Shown here: piece by piece, positions 35,623 through 43,668 of the stretch
Position numbering within the stretch: the stretch's first letter is position 1
Layout: each line of letters begins with the position of its first letter
NCBI RefSeq assembly: GCF_012563545.1
Contig: NZ_CP050804.1
Span: 62,001 to 126,000, forward strand
Length of the DNA stretch: 64,000 bases
Reading direction: 5' to 3'
Source: Arcanobacterium buesumense
GTDB lineage: Bacteria > Actinomycetota > Actinomycetes > Actinomycetales > Actinomycetaceae
Made by a program: the position numbers and the translations under genes
The notes under the pieces: model-generated
Databases searched by the model: none
What the model was told of the DNA's origin: nothing
The model's input: only the letters and a program-made list of their open reading frames with translations

Positions 35623-36471
35623 TTAATCTGCTAACACTACCGACGCGGCTACCGCCCAGCGCTCTTTCCACTCGCCAATAGGTTCAACACCGATAGCAGT
35701 TAACGCATCGTGGCCGAGAGCCGAGTAGGAAGGACGCTTTGCCGGACGATCGAACGCAGCCGCCGTCGTTTCCAAAACCATCTCGGGATCCTTGCCAATT
35801 GAACGCATGATCTCTTTAGTGAAAAGATTCCACGAGGTTTCACCCTGTGAGGTGCCGTGATAGATGCCAGATGGCGCCTTAGCGTCCACCAAGCGAACAA
35901 TAAGATCGGCTAAATCAACAGTCCACGTTGGCTGGCCAACCTCATCAGTGACAACCTTTAACGTGTCATGAGTCTGTGAAAGCTTTGCCATTGTTTTCGG
36001 AAAACAGTTGCCGTACTTGCCATATAGCCATGCAGTCCGGACAATCAAATAATCATCAGTGTAAGCTTGCACCGCCCATTCGCCGGCTACCTTGGTACGC
36101 CCATAGGCAGACATTGGATCGACCGGATCGTTTTCGCCCCACGGGGTAGAACCATCCCCGCGGAAGACGTAATCGGTAGAGATTTGTACTAACCGGGCAC
36201 CGATTTGGGCACATCTGCGCGCTAGATTCGCCGGGCCGGTAGCGTTGACTCGGAACGCGGTGCCTTCATTTTCTTCTGCCGGATCCACAGCGGTGAAAGC
36301 AGCACAGTTAACGACGACGTCGACGTCGGTAACAACGGTATTCACCGAATCAACATCGGTAATATCAATATCGCCAAGATCAACGGCTAGCACCTCATGG
36401 CCGTCACGCTTAATCCGTGCTACCAGGTCAGTTCCAAGCATGCCTTTAGCGCCAACAACCATCCAAGCCAT
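35623..36471 (-). CDS. rmlD: RmlD, dTDP-4-dehydrorhamnose reductase
   Basis: A 282-residue short-chain dehydrogenase for the last step of dTDP-L-rhamnose synthesis, reducing dTDP-4-keto-rhamnose with NAD(P)H. It shows WMVVGAKGMLGTDLVARI (Rossmann GxxGxxG), VNCAAFTAVDPAEENEG, QISTDYVFRGDG, and the catalytic YGRTKVAGE (YxxxK). A GGAGATACACCC ribosome site precedes the ATG. It is divergent from rmlC (about 130 bases between starts) and is followed at once by the toxin gene, so promoter activity of rmlD would also drive the TAC genes. Confidence 0.94.
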   Translation of the reverse strand: MAWMVVGAKGMLGTDLVARIKRDGHEVLAVDLGDIDITDVDSVNTVVTDVDVVVNCAAFTAVDPAEENEGTAFRVNATGPANLARRCAQIGARLVQISTDYVFRGDGSTPWGENDPVDPMSAYGRTKVAGEWAVQAYTDDYLIVRTAWLYGKYGNCFPKTMAKLSQTHDTLKVVTDEVGQPTWTVDLADLIVRLVDAKAPSGIYHGTSQGETSWNLFTKEIMRSIGKDPEMVLETTAAAFDRPAKRPSYSALGHDALTAIGVEPIGEWKERWAVAASVVLAD

Positions 36472-36602
36472 GGGTGTATCTCCTTTGCCGTGTTTTAGAT
36501 ATCGTACCCAATTCTACACGCACGTTTGGCTTTTAAGCTGTTCACCACTGCCAGGTGGCGTACACTTTTCTCAGAAGTAAACGTATCTTTCTAGGAGCCA
36601 TT

Positions 36603-37220
36603 ATGCTGATTGAACCACTTGCTATTGAAGGCGCATACCGCATTACCCCGAAGCAATTCCCGGATTCGCGCGGACTATTCCTTGAAGCGTTCAAACAAAA
36701 GACGTTTGTTGAAACTGTGGGCCGGGAACTTGAGGTTCAGCAGGTGAATACATCAGTGTCAAAAGCTGGCACGATTCGCGGTATTCATTTTGCCGATGTT
36801 CCACCGTCACAAGCTAAATATGTGATGTGTCCACAAGGGGCGTTACTTGATTTCGTGATTGATATTCGAGTTGGTTCGCCAACATTTGGCCAGTACGATT
36901 CAGTGCTACTTGACGACGTTGATCGGCGGGCTATCTTCATTTCGGAAGGCTTGGGTCACGCGTTTATTGCGTTAGAGGACAATACGGTTGCAACATACTT
37001 GTGTTCTGCGCCGTATGCGCCAGGCCGGGAGCACGGGGTTAACCCGCTATGTGAAACAGTTGGTATCGCATGGCCAACCGTTGATCGGGCGGGGCGTCCG
37101 ATGGAGTTGCTTCTTTCGGAAAAAGATACCGATGCGCCAGGCTTGTTGCAGGCAAAAGAGCAAGGCTTGTTGCCATCATATGAGGAAGCGTTAGCATTCG
37201 TTAATTCGCTAAAGAAGTAA
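36603..37220 (+). CDS. rmlC: RmlC, dTDP-4-dehydrorhamnose 3,5-epimerase
   Basis: A cupin epimerase of 205 residues. The ATG at 36603 has AGGAG seven bases upstream; the frame is open to 36555 but lacks a site there. Landmarks are YRITPKQFPDSRGLFLEAFK, the catalytic histidine in GTIRGIHFADVPP, then KYVMCPQGALLDFVIDIRVG and FISEGLGHAFIALEDNTV. The HFQ of most RmlC proteins reads HFAD here. It converts dTDP-4-keto-6-deoxyglucose to the L-lyxo form before RmlD acts. The stop overlaps the 3' end of the serine-hydrolase pseudogene on the other strand by a few bases. Confidence 0.93.
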   Translation: MLIEPLAIEGAYRITPKQFPDSRGLFLEAFKQKTFVETVGRELEVQQVNTSVSKAGTIRGIHFADVPPSQAKYVMCPQGALLDFVIDIRVGSPTFGQYDSVLLDDVDRRAIFISEGLGHAFIALEDNTVATYLCSAPYAPGREHGVNPLCETVGIAWPTVDRAGRPMELLLSEKDTDAPGLLQAKEQGLLPSYEEALAFVNSLKK

Positions 37221-38010
37221 CGATTTCTTGGTGGATCTTGTCAAGTACGGTGACTAGATCCACCAAGGTTTCTGTATCGTTAAAAGCAGTAGACATAACG
37301 GCAAGCACATACGTACCGTCATCGCTTTCTACTATTCCAGCATCGTTAAAGGCAAGATAGTCGCTCATGCTAATCCAACCGGATTTTGAGTAGGTTCGAT
37401 ACTTTTGATCAAATGCTTGGTGAATAAACGAGTTGTATGGCGAGACGAAATAACATTGACGTTATCGGCAAAAATAGCGAAAACATCATCACCGTAGCGG
37501 TCCCGCAATCCTGTATAAGAATCGTTGTCAGAAATATCGATTGCATTGTGCATCAGGGCCGTATCTGATTCATTTACCTCGTCTGGTAAGAATTTATTGA
37601 CGGCGACGACGTAGGGTCCTTTAATCGTGCTGGCACCATAAAACTCTGCATCAGGCTGATAGGAAATTCCGTAGCCTGATGCTATGTCAATCATGACAAA
37701 GCCAACCGATAATTCTTTTTCTTCAATATTAGAAAGAACCGCATTGAGTTCAGCGAGGGTGGGTTCCGAAAGGGATATGTTTTCGGGGAACACCTCAAGT
37801 TCAGGCGATGTGCTGATAGCAATATTAGTGATGGGGAGTTTAGTGAAGAATCGAAAGTCTCTGTAGGTAACTTATCACTAGGTGTATCTGAAGCAGTTTG
37901 AGAGTAACTTGTCTCATCGTCGCTAGTGGTACATGCGCCTAATGTAAATGCACTCATGCTAAGCACGCAGACAAGAATGCACTTTTTATCACAGTAACTA
38001 CCCTAACCAT
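37201..38010 (-). pseudogene. Frameshifted lipoprotein of the beta-lactamase/serine hydrolase class
   Basis: Three reading frames together give one protein. ATG at 38010 starts MVRVVTVIK; adding one base in the A5 run near 37990 would continue into the lipoprotein signal CILVCVLSMSAFTLGACTT. A second shift near 37810-37830 moves into the catalytic-type domain (IDIASGYGISYQPDAEFYGA then STIKGPYVVAVNK, an SxxK motif; SDNDSYTGLRDRYG, an SDN-like motif). A third near 37440-37455 leads to SPYNSFIHQAFDQK and KSGWISMSDYLAFNDAG (K-S-G), ending at TAA 37201-37203. The SxxK, SDN and KSG motifs are those of class A beta-lactamase-like enzymes. It is probably a dead gene. Confidence 0.8.
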
Positions 38011-38055
38011 CATTTAACTAGATTAAGCAATTTTGTGCCTGTTCGTGACATTGCA

Positions 38056-38925
38056 TTAATTAGGGATTTTCCCCATACGTCGCCGCAGACCATCACGAAT
38101 GCCAGCGGTAATCATCCGAGCACGTTGGCGTCGGTGGTCGTTGGTTAAAATAGTAAAAACTGCAAATCGGCTAATCCAATATCCATAACGTATCCGCCAT
38201 AAAAATGGTAAGTCATGGTTACGCATAAGCTCGAATGTATTGCGTGTTAGATAATAGTTCCGGATAGGAGAGTGAGTGTGGACAGTGCGTTTGCGCCCAG
38301 CAACTTTTATTCGCCCATCTCCTAACGAATGGGTTAACCGGACATGTGGAATGGCGAGTAGTCGATATCCTAAAGATCTGGCATGCATAGACCATGCCAG
38401 ATCTACGTGATCAATAAAATAATCTGCTGGCATCAAACCGACATGACGTATAACATCAGCAGGAATCAAACATCCTGATGCTAATAAAAAGGCCGCTTCG
38501 ATTGGTTTATCGTCAGGTAACGTAGATGGTCGTTTCGGACCCCAACGGTGATCAGTATAAACTAGAGGTTCCTCCCCATCGAATGGCACCGGACCTACAG
38601 CTCCAATTCCCGGGCCAAGGAAAGCAGCTAAGGTAGCCACCATCGTCGGCCCAGGTATTGAATCTTGATCCGATAAAATTACTGCATCAGCTCCATGATC
38701 TAATGCGTAATCGATGCCAATATTCTGTGCGCCGGCAATGCCAACGTTGCGTCCCAAGGCAATAAGAGTAGCACCTATGTCAGTGCATAGCGATGCTAGA
38801 GTGCTACTATCTCCTTCTGAATTATCAACAACTACAATCTCTGTGCATTGCGCTCTAAAACTATGTAATAGAGCAGAAATATCACCAGGATGATACGTGA
38901 CGATAACAGCAAAAATATGCTTCAA
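38056..38925 (-). CDS. Family 2 glycosyltransferase, rhamnosyltransferase-like
   Basis: A 289-residue GT2 enzyme resembling RfbF/rhamnosyltransferases. It has VIVTYHPGDISALLHSF, VVVDNSEGDSS, GRNVGIAGAQNIGIDYAL, ILSDQDSIPGPTMV (acidic donor-binding motif), LLASGCLIPADVI and DYFIDHVDLAWSMHARSLGYR. The start appears to be TTG at 38925 with AAGGA close upstream. It follows rmlA by six bases on the same strand, so the sugar nucleotide made by the Rml pathway is likely its donor. It ends the rmlA-GT2 pair, and the serine-hydrolase pseudogene lies next to it. Confidence 0.87.
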   Translation of the reverse strand: MKHIFAVIVTYHPGDISALLHSFRAQCTEIVVVDNSEGDSSTLASLCTDIGATLIALGRNVGIAGAQNIGIDYALDHGADAVILSDQDSIPGPTMVATLAAFLGPGIGAVGPVPFDGEEPLVYTDHRWGPKRPSTLPDDKPIEAAFLLASGCLIPADVIRHVGLMPADYFIDHVDLAWSMHARSLGYRLLAIPHVRLTHSLGDGRIKVAGRKRTVHTHSPIRNYYLTRNTFELMRNHDLPFLWRIRYGYWISRFAVFTILTNDHRRQRARMITAGIRDGLRRRMGKIPN

Positions 38926-38931
38926 TTGTCC

Positions 38932-39807
38932 TTACGCTTCCTTACCGCGTGCCAGGATTCGCATCAAATATTCGCCATAACCAGACTTGCGTAATGGTTC
39001 AGCGCGCTCTGCTAATTCATCGTCAGTTAAGAAGCCCATCCGCCACGCAACTTCTTCTGGACAACCAATCTTCAGTCCTTGACGTGCCTCAACAGTGCGC
39101 ACAAACGATGTGGCGTCAGCAAGTGAATCAAATGTTCCAGTATCAAGCCACGCCGTGCCACGAGGAAGAACTTCAACTGTGAGTTTTCCTTCGCGTAAAT
39201 AATGCTTATTAATATCAGTGATTTCGTATTCACCGCGTGGGGATGGCTTCAAATTCTTAGCGATTTCGACGACGTCGTTATCGTAGAAGTACAAGCCTGG
39301 AACTGCATAATTTGATTTTGGTTGAGCTGGTTTTTCTTCAATCGATAGAGCTCGGAATTGATGATCAAACTCCACCACACCGTAACGCTCTGGATCATCA
39401 ACATGGTAGGCGAATACTGCACCACCCGTTGGGTTGACGTGACGGCGTAACCGGGTGCCCATGCCAGGACCGTAGAAAATATTATCGCCTAGGACAAGAG
39501 ATGCGGCTTCGTTGCCAATAAAATCTTCACCGAGGACGAAAGCTTGTGCCAAGCCATTGGGTTGTTGTTGTTGGACATAGGAAAGATTAACGCCTAGCTG
39601 TGACCCGTCACCAAGAAGGCGCTGGAATCCTTCTGCATCATGTGGTGTGGTGATGACGAGGATATCTTGAATACCGGCCAGCATCAGCGTGGTCATGGGA
39701 TAGTACACCATTGGTTTGTCATAGACGGGCACAAGTTGTTTAGAAATTCCTTGCGTAATAGGGTGCAGTCGTGTTCCTGAGCCACCTGCCAGAATAATGC
39801 CACGCAT
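38932..39807 (-). CDS. rmlA: RmlA, glucose-1-phosphate thymidylyltransferase
   Basis: A 291-residue nucleotidyltransferase for the first step of dTDP-L-rhamnose synthesis. Features are [18 protein letters not shown] (signature), [37 protein letters not shown] and the C-terminal [11 protein letters not shown]. The ATG at 39807 has AAAGGTG eight bases upstream; an in-frame codon three residues earlier is less likely. The enzyme is usually inhibited by dTDP-rhamnose. It forms a two-gene unit with the downstream GT2 and lies next to the choline importer gene. Confidence 0.95.
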   Translation of the reverse strand: MRGIILAGGSGTRLHPITQGISKQLVPVYDKPMVYYPMTTLMLAGIQDILVITTPHDAEGFQRLLGDGSQLGVNLSYVQQQQPNGLAQAFVLGEDFIGNEAASLVLGDNIFYGPGMGTRLRRHVNPTGGAVFAYHVDDPERYGVVEFDHQFRALSIEEKPAQPKSNYAVPGLYFYDNDVVEIAKNLKPSPRGEYEITDINKHYLREGKLTVEVLPRGTAWLDTGTFDSLADATSFVRTVEARQGLKIGCPEEVAWRMGFLTDDELAERAEPLRKSGYGEYLMRILARGKEA

Positions 39808-39862
39808 AAATATCACCTTTCGTTACCGGATCGGTATAGAAGCCGTTCGATTATGCTTTCTA

Positions 39863-40816
39863 TTATTCCGTATTTTCAGGTTTATTGGGTGACTTCTGTG
39901 AAGGGAACTGAATAAGTTCACGCCATTGGGAGGAGGCTGCCAAAACAGTGGCAATCAAAATAACTAGGCAGCCGATAACATCAAAAATAGATGGGAGGAC
40001 TGCCATCAACGGGATAGCAAAGATAATTGCCCATGCTGAATAAGATATATTCAGTGCCATTGCGCGAGCTGCGCCAATAGTGTTGATAGCGCGATAATAG
40101 AATAAATAAGAGGCGGTTCCAGCTAACGCAGCCAGTACGATAATAGCGCTCGCGGGAGTGGAGACGACGGCGGAAAGCGCAGATAAATTACCAGATACAG
40201 GGATAACAATAAGTAAAAAGGCGAGACCAGATGTGCTTTGACGAAGATGCAAAGCTACATGGTTATCAACCGCATCATCACGCATACCCCACGCAAGGAT
40301 AACTGCTTCGGAGCCCCAGCCCACAATGCATAAGACAGCTCCTAAAATACCAAGAGGTATTGATCCGGTTGTGGAATCAAGAGATGAAGAACCGAGGATA
40401 ATAATGGCTATCAAAGCTACTGTGAGTGCCATTAGTTGGCGCACCCGCATTCGCTCTTTGAGGAATACTGTGGCCAAAAAAGTGCCAAGAGCCGGATAAA
40501 ACGTCGATAAGATAGCGGTGTAGCCCGAACCAATATTGTTAATCGCAAGCGCATAACCACTCATGCCGATCGGACCGCCGAGGAGTGCGGCTCCGATAAC
40601 TGCCTTACCGGCACGAGTATGGAGGGCTTGACGGGTATCGGTTAGCCGACCTTTGCTTGCCATCAATACCAGCATCAATATGGCGCAGAAAGAATCGTGT
40701 AGGGCGGCAGTTAGTAATGGACTGTTGGCATGGGAAAAGGTGGCCATACCGAGTGTGATGCCAAGGATGACTGTGTCAAGTCCCCATAGCATTCCAGAAA
40801 AAATACCCCAACGCAT
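39863..40816 (-). CDS. licB: LicB-like choline importer (EamA/DMT superfamily)
   Basis: A 317-residue membrane protein with ten predicted segments in two EamA halves. It resembles pneumococcal LicB more than generic EamA proteins: GGPIGMSGYALAINNIGSGY, STFYPALGTFLATVFLKER, CIVGWGSEAVILAWGM and TASYLFYYRAINTIGAARAM, then LNISYSAWAIIFAI, all at the same places as LicB's GPIGM..YA, YPA, GWGSE, SYLAYY.AIN and LN.SY..W (from memory). It would import choline for the LicC-LicA fusion and LicD encoded 10 kb away. A TATAGT box seven bases before the ATG suggests a leaderless transcript. Other substrates cannot be excluded. Confidence 0.68.
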   Translation of the reverse strand: MRWGIFSGMLWGLDTVILGITLGMATFSHANSPLLTAALHDSFCAILMLVLMASKGRLTDTRQALHTRAGKAVIGAALLGGPIGMSGYALAINNIGSGYTAILSTFYPALGTFLATVFLKERMRVRQLMALTVALIAIIILGSSSLDSTTGSIPLGILGAVLCIVGWGSEAVILAWGMRDDAVDNHVALHLRQSTSGLAFLLIVIPVSGNLSALSAVVSTPASAIIVLAALAGTASYLFYYRAINTIGAARAMALNISYSAWAIIFAIPLMAVLPSIFDVIGCLVILIATVLAASSQWRELIQFPSQKSPNKPENTE

Positions 40817-40823
40817 AGTGTTT

Positions 40824-40829
40824 ACTATA
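40824..40829 (-). promoter_or_regulatory. -10 box TATAGT for a leaderless licB-like transcript
   Basis: On the minus strand TATAGT ends seven bases before the ATG at 40816, with no ribosome site between. The arrangement is that of a leaderless gene. Confidence 0.4.
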
Positions 40830-40941
40830 GGAGGAAAAGTTTGTGTGGGGGATACCTTTTTCGTCTGTCGAGACTGAATGCACTAAAAGCTAGCGCATAA
40901 TCGTATGGAGAATTCCGATAAACCGAAATTACGTGATGCGA

Positions 40942-40977
40942 GTGCGGGGCGGAGTCACAAGTGGCTCCGCCCCGCAC
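40942..40977. terminator. GC-rich hairpin terminator
   Basis: GTGCGGGGCGGAG and its exact complement flank a 10-base loop, downstream of the hendecad-repeat gene (minus strand) and before the licB-like promoter. Confidence 0.75.
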
Positions 40978-40992
40978 AACAGTTAGTGTTGA

Positions 40993-41823
40993 TTACTTAT
41001 CCTCGAGATTCTCTTCAATCTTTTCTGCGACGTCGAGTGGAGTCACGGTTTCTTTGACATCTTCGACCGTTTGGGCAACATCGTCTTTAACTTCTTCAAC
41101 AGTCTGGACAACATCTTCCTTGACTTCTTCAACAGTCTCTTGTGCCGGGGTAGCAAGATCTTCCCAGTAGGCGTCTGCCCATGGATCCTCAACTGGCTTT
41201 GAACGGGCCCACAGCATGTAGGCAGCGCCGAGCGCAGAACCCACTAGGACAGTTAAGCCGAGTGCTTTCTTGCAACGCCCCTTCTTTTCACTCTTTTTTG
41301 CGAGTTTCATAGCTTTCTTTTCTGCCTTTTTAGCAAGCTTATTAGCCTTTTTCAGTTCTCTCTTGGAAAGCTGAGCAACTTGTGCGGTGCGTTCATCGGC
41401 GCTAGCCTTAATTTCGGCTAGGGCTGCATCGGCTGCTTTTTTGGCACGTGGCAGGTAGTCATCTTTGACTCGATCTGCACTTTCGACGACGAATGCTTGG
41501 GCATCATCGACGTAAGGCTTGGCTTTAGTGACAGCGTCTTCAATGTATGGCTTAGCCTTGGTTACGGCATCTTCAACGTAGGGACGGGTGCGCTCATAAG
41601 CATCATGAGCTGCTTCGTTAGCCTTCGCAACTGCTTGTTGGGCAACTGGAACGAGTTTTTCAGCAGCTTCTTCGAGCCGTGGTTCTGCCCAGGTCCGAGA
41701 CGTTTGGTACGCATCGGAAACTTTGGCAAAGAAAGATCCGGTTGCGTGAGCGGCCTGATCCTTGAGCTTTGCAACTTCATTTGCTGCCTTATCTGCGGCA
41801 GTCTCGCGCTTAAAGAAAGACAT
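40993..41823 (-). CDS. Hendecad-repeat single-span membrane protein
   Basis: A 276-residue protein of unknown function. Residues 1-185 are an almost pure charged Ala/Lys/Glu helix with 11-residue repeats at 81-107 (unit PYVEDAVTKAK) and a Lys-rich stretch (150-185). A single hydrophobic segment (about 186-206, LGLTVLVGSALGAAYMLW) follows. The tail has three further 11-residue repeats at 230-262 (TVEEVKEDVVQ units) that are strongly acidic. Such hendecads resemble LEA or apolipoprotein amphipathic helices that lie along membranes. A GGAGGTGG ribosome site precedes the ATG. Many actinobacteria have similar long helical proteins, but no named function is known to me. Confidence 0.75.
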   Translation of the reverse strand: MSFFKRETAADKAANEVAKLKDQAAHATGSFFAKVSDAYQTSRTWAEPRLEEAAEKLVPVAQQAVAKANEAAHDAYERTRPYVEDAVTKAKPYIEDAVTKAKPYVDDAQAFVVESADRVKDDYLPRAKKAADAALAEIKASADERTAQVAQLSKRELKKANKLAKKAEKKAMKLAKKSEKKGRCKKALGLTVLVGSALGAAYMLWARSKPVEDPWADAYWEDLATPAQETVEEVKEDVVQTVEEVKDDVAQTVEDVKETVTPLDVAEKIEENLEDK

Positions 41824-42048
41824 TGCACCACCTCCAGGTTTTCTTCGCTACATCTTTTTGCAGCGAGCCTTCTTCCCTTCCATTGTTTCACGAAAACGTA
41901 AGGTGGTGCACACGAATAACCTATTTTGCTAGGTTATGTTCGCGCTGAACCGAATTGCCGACGACGATATGGCGTGAATTTCGCTCTTAGCCTCTGTCTT
42001 TGGTGTCGATAGTGGTGTGCATGAGGAAGGTATGGGAGGATAAGGATT

Positions 42049-42570
42049 ATGAAAGCACTAATGACAACATCTGTTGGTAATATTTCCATCGAACTTTTTC
42101 CAGAACACGCACCGCAAACGGTAGCTAACTTTACCGAGCTAGCCACCGGCAAGCGCGAATGGACTGATCCAGCTACTGGCGAAAAGAGTACTGAGCCACT
42201 CTATAACGGCACCATTTTCCACCGTGTTATTGACGGTTTTATGATCCAGGGTGGTGATCCGCTCGGTACTGGTACTGGCGGTCCAGGTTACATGTTTGAT
42301 GACGAAATCTCAGCCGAAATCGATTTTACTGAACCATACGTTTTAGCAATGGCTAATGCTGGCAAGCGGATGGGCAAAGGAACAAACGGTTCGCAGTTTT
42401 TCATCACTGTTGCTCCTACGACCTGGCTCCAAGGAGCCCATACGATTTTCGGCAAAGTCATTGATGATGAGTCCAAGGCAGTTGTCGATAAGATTGCTAC
42501 CACTGAAACCGGTCCGATGGACCGACCAATTGAACCGATCATGATTGAGTCAATTACCATTACTGAGTAA
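42049..42570 (+). CDS. Cyclophilin-type peptidyl-prolyl isomerase
   Basis: A 173-residue cytoplasmic cyclophilin that speeds proline cis-trans isomerisation. It has the family motifs FPEHAPQTVANF, TIFHRVIDGFMIQGGDP (with the catalytic Arg), MANAGKRMGKGTNGSQFFIT and LQGAHTIFGKVIDD. It lacks a signal peptide. Loops are slightly longer than in E. coli PpiB, as usual for actinobacterial PpiA. AGGATA precedes the ATG. It is followed by a rhomboid protease gene 76 bases downstream, an order common in actinobacteria. Confidence 0.93.
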   Translation: MKALMTTSVGNISIELFPEHAPQTVANFTELATGKREWTDPATGEKSTEPLYNGTIFHRVIDGFMIQGGDPLGTGTGGPGYMFDDEISAEIDFTEPYVLAMANAGKRMGKGTNGSQFFITVAPTTWLQGAHTIFGKVIDDESKAVVDKIATTETGPMDRPIEPIMIESITITE

Positions 42571-42646
42571 TTGTGTGAGCCATGTTGATTTTTCCTGCCG
42601 CGCCATACAAGGCGTGGCAGGAATACTTTTACCGATGTGAGGATTT

Positions 42647-43225
42647 ATGGCAAAGTTAAATATTCCCCCAGTAACAGCAGTGATGAGCGGGCTATGTATT
42701 CTTGCAACGTTACTATCGTACGTTTTCCCATACATTCTCTTTGACTATGCCTTCGTCCCATTTTTAGCATTCATTGAGCCTTGGCGGTTTCTAACTGGAG
42801 CTTTCTTGCACGGAGGTCTGATGCATATCGGCTTCAACGTTATGTCACTTATCATTCTTGGTGCAGAACTTGAACCAGCACTTCGATCATGGCGATTCGC
42901 TATTTTATATTTGGCCAGTGCAATTGGCGGGAATGGTGCAGTATATGCCTGGGCATTGTGGACCAATGAATGGAATGTTGCTGCTGTAGGTGCCTCGGGG
43001 GCAATTTTTGGATTATTTGGTGCGTTGGTTGTGCTTACTCGTGCGGTGCGAGCTGATCCACGTGGAATTATCGGTGTGCTCGTTATCAACGCCATTGTCG
43101 CATTCACTGCTCCACAAATATCGTGGCAAGCCCATCTAGGCGGTTTCTTAACCGGACTGATACTGACTGGCATATGGTGGACACTGTATCGTCGTCGGCA
43201 AAAATCGTCACGTAGCGGATGGTGA
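42647..43225 (+). CDS. Rhomboid family intramembrane serine protease
   Basis: A 192-residue six-helix membrane protease. The catalytic Ser117 lies in GASGAIFG and the partner His163 in WQAHLGG; His60 and Asn64 of the HxxxN oxyanion motif (LMHIGFNVMSL) are also present, so it looks active. Rhomboids cut single-pass membrane proteins within the membrane; the substrate here is unknown. It is short, with the catalytic core only. The ATG has GAGG seven bases upstream. A perfect 16-bp hairpin follows, and the next gene (CrgA) runs the other way. Confidence 0.9.
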   Translation: MAKLNIPPVTAVMSGLCILATLLSYVFPYILFDYAFVPFLAFIEPWRFLTGAFLHGGLMHIGFNVMSLIILGAELEPALRSWRFAILYLASAIGGNGAVYAWALWTNEWNVAAVGASGAIFGLFGALVVLTRAVRADPRGIIGVLVINAIVAFTAPQISWQAHLGGFLTGLILTGIWWTLYRRRQKSSRSGW

Positions 43226-43227
43226 AA

Positions 43228-43262
43228 GAATGAGGCTCGCGCATATTGCGCGAGCCTCATTC
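43228..43262. terminator. Perfect 16-bp hairpin between rhomboid and crgA
   Basis: GAATGAGGCTCGCGCA and its exact complement enclose a three-base loop between convergent genes; probably bidirectional. Confidence 0.85.
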
Positions 43263-43275
43263 GTAGATAACTGGG

Positions 43276-43545
43276 TTACTTCCAACCCATCGTCATCAAG
43301 AAGCCGGCCAGCATAAAACCGATACCAACAAATAAATTTCCATTACCGAAGCCAGGAATTGGCGCCTGGCCCTGGGAAACATACGCAATGACAATAATCA
43401 GCAAACCAATTATCGCTAAGGTCACCATTAATGGTGCCCACCAGCGTGGTGAGCGTGATATTTGCGGAGCAGGACGATCCTGCTTATTGCGTGCTGCAGC
43501 GATACGTCGCTCTTCAACCTTCTTACGTTTCTTAGATTCAGGCAT
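43276..43545 (-). CDS. crgA: CrgA, cell division protein
   Basis: An 89-residue membrane protein with a Lys/Arg-rich start (MPESKKRKKVEERRIAAARN) and two hydrophobic segments (about 35-53 and 63-82) with the conserved WWAPLMV and IGFMLAGFLMTMGW. This matches actinobacterial CrgA, which recruits peptidoglycan synthesis proteins to the septum. The ATG at 43545 has GAGGAA about six bases upstream; a longer open frame (to 43701) has no ribosome site. The position opposite a class E sortase and near the rodA/pbpA/pknB block is conserved in actinobacteria. Confidence 0.92.
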   Translation of the reverse strand: MPESKKRKKVEERRIAAARNKQDRPAPQISRSPRWWAPLMVTLAIIGLLIIVIAYVSQGQAPIPGFGNGNLFVGIGFMLAGFLMTMGWK

Positions 43546-43668
43546 TATTTTCCTCGCTAAAAGTGAAACTTCCGATATAAGACTATCGGTATTAACGCGT
43601 TCACGGTAGTTTAGACTCACAACTACCCGTATAGTGGGCAAGATGGAAAGACTGCGAAAGGGAAATCT

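Noticed and set aside
35615-35671. N-terminal extension of the toxin frame into rmlD
   Set aside because: Those codons are the rmlD 3' end read in another frame; GTG at 35614 is the likely start.
41038-41583. Short repeated DNA as a possible CRISPR
   Set aside because: Repeats are 33-base in-frame coding units of a helical protein without unique spacers.
41497-41901. 134-codon + strand frame opposite the hendecad-repeat gene
   Set aside because: Antisense shadow of repeated codons; no start site and the minus frame has the GGAGGTGG site.
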